Shown one piece after another: positions 1 through 4,869 of a DNA stretch of 5,362 nucleotides. The notes below the pieces were generated by a model, which saw only the letters and a program-made list of their open reading frames with translations, had not been told where the DNA came from and ran no database searches. A program made the translations under genes and the position numbers. Position 1 is the stretch's first letter, and each line of letters starts with the position of its first letter. Source of the stretch: an uncultured Campylobacter sp. (GTDB taxonomy: Bacteria; Campylobacterota; Campylobacteria; Campylobacterales; Campylobacteraceae); contig CAAHEJ010000123.1 in assembly GCA_900772495.1 (NCBI GenBank), positions 1-5,362 on the forward strand, written 5' to 3'.

Positions 1-216
1 CCCCCCTTGTAAATTCGCATTCTTTTCAGCAAAAAAGTCTTTTATCTTTTTAATGTCTCTTTGAAAGGTGCGTTTGCTTATATCAAAGTCAAAGTCCTTT
101 TGGCTTAAAGTATCTATGTCTTTGCCGTTGATAAGTGCTTTGATGATGAGAAGAATTCTTGTAGCGGAGTTATCTTTGTGCTTTGTTTGTGGGGTGCTTG
201 TGCGTGAAGTTGCCAT
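1..216 (-). CDS. Helix-turn-helix transcriptional regulator, probably WYL-domain type, N-terminal part only
   Basis: This is an open frame on the minus strand that starts at ATG 216-214 and runs off the left edge after 72 codons. Residues 1-17 are a polar, Thr/Ser-rich tail. Residues 18-62 look like a DeoR/HTH_11-type winged helix-turn-helix: ATRILLIIKALINGK forms helix 1, and ISKRTFQRDIKKIKDFF (46-62) is the recognition-helix region, with the 'S-x-R-T-x-x-R-D-I' pattern typical of WYL-family (YafY-like) regulators. The WYL ligand-binding domain would lie outside the window, so the family call is inference from the N-terminus alone. An AAAAAGG stretch (232-226) sits 9 nt upstream of the ATG. 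The frame stays open further upstream, but I see no better start codon there. The gene is divergent from infA. The coding strand reads GGGGGG at the very edge (codons 71-72), which may be a slippery homopolymer. DNA binding is likely; the regulated genes cannot be inferred. Confidence 0.78.
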   Translation of the reverse strand, partial: MATSRTSTPQTKHKDNSATRILLIIKALINGKDIDTLSQKDFDFDISKRTFQRDIKKIKDFFAEKNANLQGG

Positions 217-460
217 TGCGTTTTGCCTTTTTAGTGTTTTTGTTTTAAAAAATGTTTTTTTGTAAAAATTTATGTTTTTGGCTTATACCATTTATCTTTC
301 TCAAATTTTTTCAAAATTTATGCTTCAAGCCAAAAAATTTATATTTTTGTTGCTTTATAAATTTTTGAATGAAATTTTATAATGTTTTTGCTGAAAATTT
401 AATAAAAGATTTTTAATGATGAGTGAAAATTATATTTTTAATAAAATTTAATGAAAAATT
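217..460. other. A/T-rich divergent intergenic region
   Basis: This stretch separates the minus-strand regulator from infA and carries no credible gene. It consists of runs of A and T (many AAATTT and TTTTT blocks) and holds -10-like boxes on both strands: minus-strand TATAAG at 287-282 and TATAAT at 434-429, and plus-strand TATAAT at 378-383. The last could be a second, upstream infA promoter. I see no clear operator palindrome. The low-complexity sequence makes chance motif matches likely. Confidence 0.6.
282..290 (-). promoter_or_regulatory. Putative extended -10 promoter of the divergent regulator
   Basis: The minus strand reads TGGTATAAG, an extended -10 (TGn followed by TATAAG). It would start transcription near 276 and give a leader of about 60 nt before the regulator ATG at 216. 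The upstream DNA is A/T-rich with no clear -35, as is usual for Campylobacter sigma-70 promoters. A second minus-strand TATAAT lies at 434-429 and is an alternative with a leader of roughly 200 nt. The call rests on motif match only. Confidence 0.4.
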
Positions 461-469
461 TGTTATAAT
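461..469 (+). promoter_or_regulatory. infA promoter, extended -10
   Basis: The sequence TGTTATAAT is a perfect TATAAT hexamer (464-469) preceded by TGn. Transcription would start near 476, leaving a short leader of about 28 nt before the TTG start of infA. Upstream DNA is T- and A-rich without an obvious -35. This promoter lies downstream of an in-frame ATG at 423, which argues that the long upstream extension of the infA frame is not translated. Confidence 0.7.
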
Positions 470-490
470 CGCCCTTTTTAATTTTCACAC

Positions 491-496
491 AAAGGA
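491..496 (+). promoter_or_regulatory. Ribosome binding site that fixes the TTG start of infA
   Basis: AAAGGA lies 7 nt before the TTG at 504-506. The same AAAGGA-type site at similar spacing precedes rpsK, rpsD and ribH in this window. Its position selects TTG 504 over the in-frame ATG at 423. Confidence 0.75.
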
Positions 497-503
497 TATA
501 AAT

Positions 504-722
504 TTGGCAAAAGATGATGTTATCGAAATAGACGGCAATGTCGTGGAGGCGTTGCCAAATGCGAATTTCAAGGTAGAGCTTGACAACAAGCACACGATTT
601 TGTGCCACATAGCAGGCAAAATGCGAATGCACTACATACGCATAATGCCCGGCGACAGAGTGCGCGTGGAGCTTACGCCATATAGCCTTGACAAAGGACG
701 CATAACCTTTCGCTACAAATAA
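504..722 (+). CDS. infA: Translation initiation factor IF-1
   Basis: IF1 binds the A site of the 30S subunit and helps IF2 and IF3 select the initiator tRNA. Read from TTG 504 the product is 72 residues, the usual IF1 length, beginning MAKDDVIEIDGNVVEALPNA. It is a single S1-like OB fold over its whole length. Hallmarks are the central HIAGKMRMHYIRI (35-47), PGDRVRVELTPY (49-60) and the C-terminal DKGRITFRYK (63-72). The frame is open upstream to an ATG at 423, but those 27 extra codons are A/T-rich, match nothing in IF1 and lie across the promoter. The TTG with AAAGGA 7 nt upstream is therefore the real start. In many bacteria infA sits between secY/map and rpmJ; here it follows a divergent regulator and is separated from rpmJ by a long spacer, so it is probably transcribed from its own promoter. 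Confidence 0.97.
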   Translation: MAKDDVIEIDGNVVEALPNANFKVELDNKHTILCHIAGKMRMHYIRIMPGDRVRVELTPYSLDKGRITFRYK

Positions 723-723
723 A

Positions 724-748
724 ACACAAATTTTTCAAAAATTTGTGT
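724..748 (+). terminator. Perfect 12-bp inverted repeat after infA, possible weak terminator or attenuator
   Basis: ACACAAATTTTT (724-735) and AAAAATTTGTGT (737-748) are exact reverse complements around a single C. In RNA this would form an A/U-rich hairpin with a small loop starting one base after the infA stop codon. A run of six T follows 9 nt later (758-763), with eight more at 768-775, so the U-tract is not directly attached as in a classic intrinsic terminator. It may terminate part of the infA transcripts or protect the 3' end; as DNA it could also be a protein-binding site. Confidence 0.45.
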
Positions 749-760
749 CGTATAAGCTTT

Positions 761-784
761 TTTAAAGTTTTTTTTGGATATAAT
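761..784 (+). promoter_or_regulatory. Promoter for the rpmJ-rpsM-rpsK-rpsD-rpoA-rplQ operon
   Basis: TATAAT at 779-784 is preceded by TTTAAAGTTT (761-770) and an eight-T run. This resembles the T-rich Campylobacter sigma-70 arrangement, in which a TTTAAGTnTT-like element replaces a conventional -35. Transcription would start near 791 and give a leader of about 118 nt before rpmJ. Together with the inverted repeat after infA, it suggests the alpha operon can be transcribed separately from infA. Confidence 0.65.
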
Positions 785-793
785 TAGCGTTTT

Positions 794-900
794 GTGGCAT
801 TAAGAACTAGCAAAGAAGTATTTTCAAAATTCACCACTTGCTTTGAAAATAGTTGGTTTGACACCTATTGATGTCGCGAAAAAGTGGAATTTTACACAGG
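794..900 (+). promoter_or_regulatory. Potentially structured mRNA leader of the alpha operon
   Basis: The leader between the promoter and rpmJ contains competing inverted repeats. Hairpin B is a perfect 10-bp stem, 819-828 with 842-851, with a 13-nt loop. Hairpin A pairs 811-819 with 836-845 and has one bulged G at 840. The two share bases 819 and 842-845, so they exclude each other. A third pairing, CCACTT (834-839) with AAGTGG (882-887), would also compete. Known: in E. coli, S4 represses the alpha operon by binding a pseudoknot around the rpsM start. Whether this leader does something similar is inference, and I recognise no described RNA family here. Confidence 0.35.
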
Positions 901-902
901 AG
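898..902 (+). promoter_or_regulatory. Ribosome binding site selecting the third of three tandem ATGs for rpmJ
   Basis: AGGAG ends at 902, directly before ATG-ATG-ATG (903-911). Only the third ATG, at 909, has a normal 6-nt spacing, and it gives the standard 37-residue L36. The first two lie 0 and 3 nt from the site and are too close for efficient initiation. Confidence 0.7.
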
Positions 903-908
903 ATGATG

Positions 909-1022
909 ATGAAAGTCAGACCATCAGTCAAAAAAATGTGCGACAAATGCAAAATCATTCGCCGCAAACGCGTGGTTCGCATTATTTGCGAAAACCCAAA
1001 ACACAAGCAAAGGCAGGGCTAA
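909..1022 (+). CDS. rpmJ: 50S ribosomal protein L36 (bL36)
   Basis: L36 is the smallest protein of the large ribosomal subunit and binds 23S rRNA. The product from ATG 909 is 37 residues, the usual length, beginning MKVRPSVKKMCDKCK and ending CENPKHKQRQG. The zinc-ribbon ligands are all present: Cys11, Cys14, Cys27 and His32, so this is the zinc-binding (C+) form. Two further in-frame ATGs at 903 and 906 could add one or two Met residues, but the ribosome binding site favours 909. It is the first gene of the operon, and rpsM starts 3 nt after its stop, with the rpsM ribosome binding site inside the rpmJ tail. Confidence 0.97.
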   Translation: MKVRPSVKKMCDKCKIIRRKRVVRIICENPKHKQRQG

Positions 1023-1025
1023 GCG

Positions 1026-1397
1026 ATGGCTCGTATTGCAGGTGTGGATTTACCCAAGAAAAAAAGGGTGGAGTATGGGCTAACCTATATTTATGGTATA
1101 GGTTTGTTTAGTTCGAGGAAAATCCTTGACAAAACGGGGATTTCTTATGATAAAAGAGTGAGTGAGCTGAGCGAGGAAGAAGCAGCGGCTATCCGCAAGG
1201 AAATCCAAGAGCATTATATGGTAGAAGGTGATTTGCGTAAGCAAGTGGCTATGGACATTAAGGCGCTTATGGATTTAGGCTCTTATAGGGGGTTGCGACA
1301 CCGCAAAGGCTTGCCTGTGCGCGGTCAAAAAACCAAAACCAACGCTAGAACCCGCAAGGGCAAACGCAAAACAGTCGGCGCAGCCGCCAAAGCGTAA
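1026..1397 (+). CDS. rpsM: 30S ribosomal protein S13 (uS13)
   Basis: S13 sits in the head of the small subunit, contacts the P-site tRNA and forms intersubunit bridges with the large subunit. The product is 123 residues, within the usual range. It starts MARIAGVDLPKKKRVEYGLT and carries the helix-hairpin-helix-like YIYGIG (21-26). The signature SYRGLRHRKGLPVRGQKT (86-103) is followed by the basic C-terminal tail NARTRKGKRKT (106-116) that reaches toward the tRNAs. AGGG at 1015-1018, within the end of rpmJ, lies 7 nt before the ATG. The 3-nt gap to rpmJ suggests translational coupling. A GTG or ATG in other frames across this region gives only shadow frames. Confidence 0.98.
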   Translation: MARIAGVDLPKKKRVEYGLTYIYGIGLFSSRKILDKTGISYDKRVSELSEEEAAAIRKEIQEHYMVEGDLRKQVAMDIKALMDLGSYRGLRHRKGLPVRGQKTKTNARTRKGKRKTVGAAAKA

Positions 1398-1407
1398 AGG
1401 ATAGACT

Positions 1408-1800
1408 ATGGCAACAAGGAAAATTGTAAAGAAAAAAGTAGCGAAAAAAAATATCGCTCGCGGTATAGTCTATATCAGTGCGACTTTTAACAACACTATG
1501 GTAACAGTTACCGATGAAATGGGCAACGCCATAGCGTGGAGCAGTGCTGGCGGGCTTGGCTTTAAAGGCTCAAAGAAATCAACCCCTTACGCAGCGCAAC
1601 AAGCGGTTGAAGATGCGATGAACAAAGCCAAAGAACACGGTATCAAAGAAGTAGGCATCAAGGTGCAAGGACCAGGAAGCGGTAGAGAAACCGCTGTAAA
1701 GAGTGTCGGAGCTTGCGAGGGCATAAAGGTGCTGTTTTTAAAGGACATCACTCCACTTGCGCATAATGGCTGCCGCCCACCAAAACGCCGCCGCGTGTGA
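1408..1800 (+). CDS. rpsK: 30S ribosomal protein S11 (uS11)
   Basis: S11 binds 16S rRNA on the platform of the small subunit and helps shape the mRNA exit channel near the E site. The product is 130 residues, as is typical. A basic N-terminal tail (MATRKIVKKKVAKKNIARGI) leads into the conserved core with FNNTMVTVTDEMGNAIAWSS (27-46), GFKGSKKSTPYAAQ (51-64) and GPGSGRE (88-94). It ends with the near-universal HNGCRPPKRRRV (119-130). The Asn120-Gly121 pair matches the site that is isoaspartyl-modified in E. coli S11 (known there, not shown here). The ribosome binding site AAGGA (1397-1401) overlaps the last base of the rpsM stop codon, with 6 nt spacing. Confidence 0.98.
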   Translation: MATRKIVKKKVAKKNIARGIVYISATFNNTMVTVTDEMGNAIAWSSAGGLGFKGSKKSTPYAAQQAVEDAMNKAKEHGIKEVGIKVQGPGSGRETAVKSVGACEGIKVLFLKDITPLAHNGCRPPKRRRV

Positions 1801-1813
1801 GAAAGGATAAGTT

Positions 1814-2440
1814 ATGTCAAGATATAGAGGACCTGTTGAGAAACTAGAAAGACGCTTTGGCGTGAGCCTTGCTTTAAAGGGTGAGCGAAGATTAGCGGGA
1901 AAAAGTGCGCTTGACAAACGCCCTTACGCGCCCGGACAGCACGGCGCAAGGCGTGGCAAGATAAGCGAATACGGCTTGCAACTGCGCGAAAAACAAAAGG
2001 CTAAATTTATGTATGGGCTGAGCGAAAAGCAGTTCCGCCGCCTTTTTGCTGAGGCTGCACGAAGAGAGGGCAACACGGGTGTTTTGCTGATACAGCTTTT
2101 AGAGCAAAGGCTTGATAATGTCGTTTATCGTATGGGCTTTGCGACAACTCGCCGCTTTGCAAGGCAGCTTGTAACGCACGGACACATTTTGGTAAATGGC
2201 AAAAGGGTTGATATACCAAGCTTTCGCGTAGAAGCAGGTGCAAAGGTTGAGGTGGCTGAAAAGAGCAAAAACAACCCGCAAATTTCACGCGCTGTGGATT
2301 TGACGGCGCAAACGGGCATTGTGGCGTGGGTAGATGTCGAAAAAGACAAGAGATTTGGCATTTTCACAAGAACACCAGAGCGAGAGGAAGTGGTTATCCC
2401 TGTTGAAGAACGCTTCATAGTCGAGCTTTACTCTAAATAA
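1814..2440 (+). CDS. rpsD: 30S ribosomal protein S4 (uS4)
   Basis: S4 is a primary 16S rRNA-binding protein that nucleates assembly of the small-subunit body and contributes to decoding accuracy. The product is 208 residues, the normal length. The N-terminal region includes YAPGQHGARRGKISEYGLQL (38-57). It lacks the cysteine cluster found in zinc-binding S4 paralogues, so it is the Cys-free form. The S4 RNA-binding domain covers about 98-160 and includes QRLDNVVYRMGFATTRRFAR (98-117) and LVTHGHILVNGKRVDIPSFR (119-138). AAAGGA (1802-1807) lies 6 nt before the ATG. In E. coli S4 is the translational repressor of this operon; if that holds here, its target would be the rpmJ/rpsM leader, which is inference. 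Confidence 0.98.
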   Translation: MSRYRGPVEKLERRFGVSLALKGERRLAGKSALDKRPYAPGQHGARRGKISEYGLQLREKQKAKFMYGLSEKQFRRLFAEAARREGNTGVLLIQLLEQRLDNVVYRMGFATTRRFARQLVTHGHILVNGKRVDIPSFRVEAGAKVEVAEKSKNNPQISRAVDLTAQTGIVAWVDVEKDKRFGIFTRTPEREEVVIPVEERFIVELYSK

Positions 2441-2454
2441 TAAAGGCTTTAAAT

Positions 2455-3477
2455 ATGAAAAATATCACTACAACAGCTTATACGCCAACGCAGTTTAGCA
2501 TTGAAAATGTGAGCGACACAACCGCGAAAATCTCCGCTTGGCCCTTTGAAATCGGCTATGGTATCACGCTTGCGCACCCTTTGCGCCGCTTACTTTATGC
2601 TAGCACGGTGGGTTTTGCGCCCACAGCCTTACACATAGAGGGCGTGAGCCACGAATTTGACAGCCTGCGCGGAATGCTTGAAGATGTAACGCTTTTTATC
2701 ATCAACCTAAAAAAGCTCCGTTTCAAGCTCAAAAATGACGCGGACAAAGAAATCGTAAGTTTTAAATTCAAAGGTCCCAAAGAAATTCACGGGGCGGATT
2801 TAAATAACGACATTGTGGAGATAGTAAATGCGGACAATTATCTTGCCACTATCAACGAGGACGCCGAACTTGAATTCACGCTCATTATCGAAAAGGGCAT
2901 AGGCTATGTGCCAAGTGAAGAGATACGCGCACTCAACCCAGACATAAGCTACATAGCACTTGACGCCTTTTTCACGCCTGTAAAAGAAGCCGTTTATGAC
3001 ATAGAAAAGGTGCTTTTTGAGGACAATCCAGACTATGAAAAAGTCGTTTTCACCATAACCACAGACGGGCAAATCTCACCAAACAAGGCTTTTGAAAACG
3101 CTTTGGAGGCTATGTATAGGCAATTAAGCGTGTTTGACAAAATCACAAATGCAGGCGCGAATATCAAAAATCAAAGCAACGCCAACGAAATCGAAAATAT
3201 GAAACTACTCCAAAACATCACCGATTTGAATTTAAGTGCGCGAAGCTTTAACTGCCTCGAAAAAGCAGGCATTACCTACATAGGTGAGCTTGCGTTGATG
3301 AGTCTTACCGAGCTTGCGGCACTTAAAAACCTCGGCAAAAAATCCCTTGATGAGATAAAAAACATTATGGAGTCCATAGGATTACCAGTTGGCACTTCTA
3401 AGCTCAGCGATAATAAAGAAACGCTTAACAAAAAAATCGCCGAGCTTAAAGCACAGCAAAATGGAGGCACACAATGA
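2455..3477 (+). CDS. rpoA: DNA-directed RNA polymerase alpha subunit
   Basis: The alpha dimer nucleates RNA polymerase assembly, and its C-terminal domain contacts UP elements and activators. The product is 340 residues, close to the Campylobacter length as I recall it. The N-terminal assembly domain covers about 1-230. In it the usual GNALRR motif reads AHPLRRLL (40-47), a variant I associate with Campylobacter and Helicobacter, and KGIGYVPSEE (147-156) follows. A linker (about 231-255) leads to the alpha-CTD (about 258-312) with ARSFNCLEKAGI (262-273) and NLGKKSLDEI (292-301). Arg263 and Asn266 correspond to the E. coli DNA-contact residues Arg265 and Asn268. AAAGG (2442-2446) lies 8 nt before the ATG. 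The stop codon overlaps the rplQ start as ATGA, so the two are probably translationally coupled. Confidence 0.98.
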   Translation: MKNITTTAYTPTQFSIENVSDTTAKISAWPFEIGYGITLAHPLRRLLYASTVGFAPTALHIEGVSHEFDSLRGMLEDVTLFIINLKKLRFKLKNDADKEIVSFKFKGPKEIHGADLNNDIVEIVNADNYLATINEDAELEFTLIIEKGIGYVPSEEIRALNPDISYIALDAFFTPVKEAVYDIEKVLFEDNPDYEKVVFTITTDGQISPNKAFENALEAMYRQLSVFDKITNAGANIKNQSNANEIENMKLLQNITDLNLSARSFNCLEKAGITYIGELALMSLTELAALKNLGKKSLDEIKNIMESIGLPVGTSKLSDNKETLNKKIAELKAQQNGGTQ

Positions 3478-3827
3478 GACACAAACACGGATACCGCAAA
3501 CTTGGGCGCACCAGCGCACACAGGGGAGCCTTGCTTAAAAATTTAAGCATAGCCATCATCAATGCGGGCAAAATCGAAACCACCTTGCCAAAGGCAAAAG
3601 AGCTTCGCTCATACATAGAAAGGCTCATCACTAGGGCAAGAGTGGGAGACTCTAACGCTCACAGGGCGGTATTTGCGAGCTTACAAGATAAAGCCGCTAC
3701 GCAAAAGCTAGTGAGCGAAATCGCTGTGAATTTTAAGGGCAGAAACGGCGGCTATACGAGGATTATCAAAACCCGCATTCGCCGTGGAGACGCTGCTGAA
3801 ATGGCGTTTATCGAATTTGTAGCATAA
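3474..3827 (+). CDS. rplQ: 50S ribosomal protein L17 (bL17)
   Basis: L17 is a large-subunit protein near the peptide exit tunnel opening. The product is 117 residues, the normal length. It carries the signature N-terminus MRHKHGYRKLGRTSAHRGAL, followed by LLKNLSIAIINAGKIETTLP (20-39), KAKELR (40-45), and the C-terminal GGYTRIIKTRIRRGDAAEM (92-110) ending in AFIEFVA. A strong GGAGG site (3463-3467) inside the end of rpoA lies 6 nt before the ATG, and the ATG overlaps the rpoA stop by 4 nt. It is the last gene of the ribosomal operon, and a long hairpin begins at its stop codon. Confidence 0.98.
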   Translation: MRHKHGYRKLGRTSAHRGALLKNLSIAIINAGKIETTLPKAKELRSYIERLITRARVGDSNAHRAVFASLQDKAATQKLVSEIAVNFKGRNGGYTRIIKTRIRRGDAAEMAFIEFVA

Positions 3828-3864
3828 ATTTTAATGTTGGGGTTTTTACCCCTACATTAAAATT
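3827..3864 (+). terminator. Long hairpin at the end of the rplQ operon, probable terminator
   Basis: Two 17-nt arms, 3827-3843 and 3848-3864, are reverse complements except for one T-T mismatch (3838 with 3853). The tip is GGGGT / ACCCC with a TTTT loop, so the stem has a G/C-rich top and a long A/T-rich base. There is no attached U-tract; a run of five T appears only at 3878-3882. The position immediately after the last ribosomal gene supports termination or 3'-end protection. Because it is symmetrical, it could act on either strand. Confidence 0.72.
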
Positions 3865-3959
3865 CTTAGCTAATGCCTTTTTGCTGTATTTAACTCTAAA
3901 AATTATGTAAATTTTCGTAAGCATTTTTTTATAAAAACAAATAATTTGCCAAAATTCAG

Positions 3960-3977
3960 TAGAATTTGAGCTAAAAT
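3960..3977 (+). promoter_or_regulatory. Putative ribH-nusB-pyrF promoter
   Basis: Two -10-like hexamers lie upstream of ribH: TAGAAT (3960-3965) and TAAAAT (3972-3977). The second would start transcription near 3984 with a leader of about 20 nt. The preceding DNA from 3865 is A/T-rich with T runs, fitting a Campylobacter promoter. A promoter is expected because the hairpin after rplQ probably stops upstream transcription, but which hexamer is used cannot be decided by eye. Confidence 0.45.
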
Positions 3978-4004
3978 TCAAAGATAAAAACAAAAGGACA
4001 AAAA

Positions 4005-4475
4005 ATGACTATCATCGAAGGCAAACTCGCACTCAAAGGTAGTGAAAAAATCGCTATCATCAACTCGCGCTTTAACCACATCATCACAGACCGCTTGGCT
4101 GAGGGCGCAAAGGACGCGTTTTTAAGACACGGCGGAAATGAAAAAAATCTCTCTATCATCTTGGTGCCAGGGGCTTTTGAAATTCCTTTTGTGCTAAAAC
4201 AAGCCATTGAGAGCAAGAAATTTGACGCTATTTGTTGCGTGGGTGCTGTTATACGAGGAGCTACACCGCATTTTGACTATGTGAGTGCTGAAACTACCAA
4301 AGGTATAGCAAATGTAAGCCTTGCAAACGACACGCCTGTGAGCTTTGGAGTGCTTACAACTGATACCATAGAGCAAGCCATAGAGCGAGCAGGCTCAAAG
4401 GCTGGAAACAAGGGCTTTGAAGCTATGGTGAGTCTCATTGAGATTTTGAGCCTAAAAAGCGCACTGAAAGCCTAA
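4005..4475 (+). CDS. ribH: 6,7-dimethyl-8-ribityllumazine synthase
   Basis: RibH condenses 5-amino-6-ribitylaminouracil with 3,4-dihydroxy-2-butanone 4-phosphate to form lumazine, the penultimate step of riboflavin synthesis in the cytosol. The product is 156 residues, normal for the family, whose members form pentamers or 60-mer shells. Visible motifs are SRFNHIITDRL (21-31), with Phe23 in the substrate-stacking position; VPGAFEIPF (54-62); the catalytic-site GAVIRGATPHFDYVS (80-94), with His89 as the presumed proton acceptor; and FGVLTTDTIEQAIERAGSKA (114-133), with Arg128 as the presumed phosphate-binding residue. AAAGGA (3993-3998) lies 6 nt before the ATG. It leads the ribH-nusB-pyrF group; nusB begins after a single base. 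No FMN-riboswitch-like leader is visible: the predicted leader is too short. Confidence 0.97.
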   Translation: MTIIEGKLALKGSEKIAIINSRFNHIITDRLAEGAKDAFLRHGGNEKNLSIILVPGAFEIPFVLKQAIESKKFDAICCVGAVIRGATPHFDYVSAETTKGIANVSLANDTPVSFGVLTTDTIEQAIERAGSKAGNKGFEAMVSLIEILSLKSALKA

Positions 4476-4476
4476 A

Positions 4477-4869
4477 ATGGCGACTAGACATCAAGCAAGG
4501 CAAGCTGTCATCGCACTTCTTTACGCTAATGAGTTTAACGCCCAAGATGAAACAAGCGTTAGCGAGTTTTTGGAGTCAAAAAAGGTGCGTGGAGAGCAAA
4601 GAGAGTTCGCAAAAGCCTTGTATGTCGGCGTGCAGGCAAATTTAAAGCGGCTTGATGATGAAATCAAGCCTTTTATCAAAGAAGAGATGAAGTTAAGCCC
4701 CATAGAATCAGCGATTTTAAGGCTTAGCGTGTATGAGTTTTCTCACAGCCAAATAGACAAAGCCATCATCATCAACGAAGCAGTCGAGCTTGCCAAAGAG
4801 TTAGCAAGCGACAACGCCCCAAAATTCATCAACGCTGTGCTTGATGCGCTCAAAGGCGAGCTAAAATGA
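4477..4869 (+). CDS. nusB: Transcription antitermination protein NusB
   Basis: NusB pairs with NusE (ribosomal protein S10) on the BoxA RNA of rRNA leaders and supports processive antitermination of rRNA transcription. The product is 130 residues, within the family range, and is all-helical. Typical segments are RHQARQAVIALLYANEF (4-20), corresponding to the basic Arg-rich BoxA-binding face; LSPIESAILRLSVYEF (73-88); and IIINEAVELAKELASDNAPK (97-116) followed by FINAVLDAL (117-125). It starts one base after the ribH stop with only a weak GAAAG upstream (4466-4470), so initiation probably depends on ribosomes finishing ribH. Its stop overlaps the pyrF start. The ribH-nusB pairing is widespread in bacteria. 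Confidence 0.96.
   Translation: MATRHQARQAVIALLYANEFNAQDETSVSEFLESKKVRGEQREFAKALYVGVQANLKRLDDEIKPFIKEEMKLSPIESAILRLSVYEFSHSQIDKAIIINEAVELAKELASDNAPKFINAVLDALKGELK

Noticed and set aside
68..265. A plus-strand open frame of 65 codons near the left edge.
   Set aside because: It lies opposite the minus-strand helix-turn-helix gene, whose product has a recognisable DNA-binding domain. The plus frame gives a Leu/Val/Phe-rich product with no recognised family, as expected of an antisense shadow.
217..503. Clustered AAATTT/TTTTT words that could be read as repeats or operators.
   Set aside because: They are low-complexity matches expected in DNA this A/T-rich. No long inverted or tandem repeat stands out.
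794..871. A 25-codon open frame from GTG 794 in the rpmJ leader (VALRTSKEVFSKFTTCFENS...), a possible leader peptide.
   Set aside because: It has no ribosome binding site, would start within a few bases of the predicted transcription start, and is short enough to be chance. The hairpin-forming repeats explain the same bases as well. Conservation of the frame in relatives would revive it.
884..1111. A plus-strand 75-codon frame overlapping rpmJ and rpsM.
   Set aside because: It is out of frame with two clear ribosomal protein genes, contains their bases in a shifted register and has no start context.
2007..2418. Several minus-strand frames of 60-97 codons opposite rpsD.
   Set aside because: They mirror the codon bias of rpsD, overlap one another, and have no promoter, ribosome binding site or recognisable domain.
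2800..3072. A 90-codon minus-strand frame opposite rpoA.
   Set aside because: It is antisense to the alpha N-terminal domain, has low-complexity aromatic composition and no start signals.
3865..4004. Search for a small RNA, FMN riboswitch or short gene between rplQ and ribH.
   Set aside because: The segment is A/T-rich with no G/C-rich conserved core or multi-stem junction like the FMN riboswitch, and only stop-rich short frames. Apart from the probable promoter and palindrome I see nothing.
4521..4703. A minus-strand frame opposite nusB with runs of Ser and Leu.
   Set aside because: Its composition is that of the complement of a Lys/Glu-rich helical gene; nothing independent supports it.
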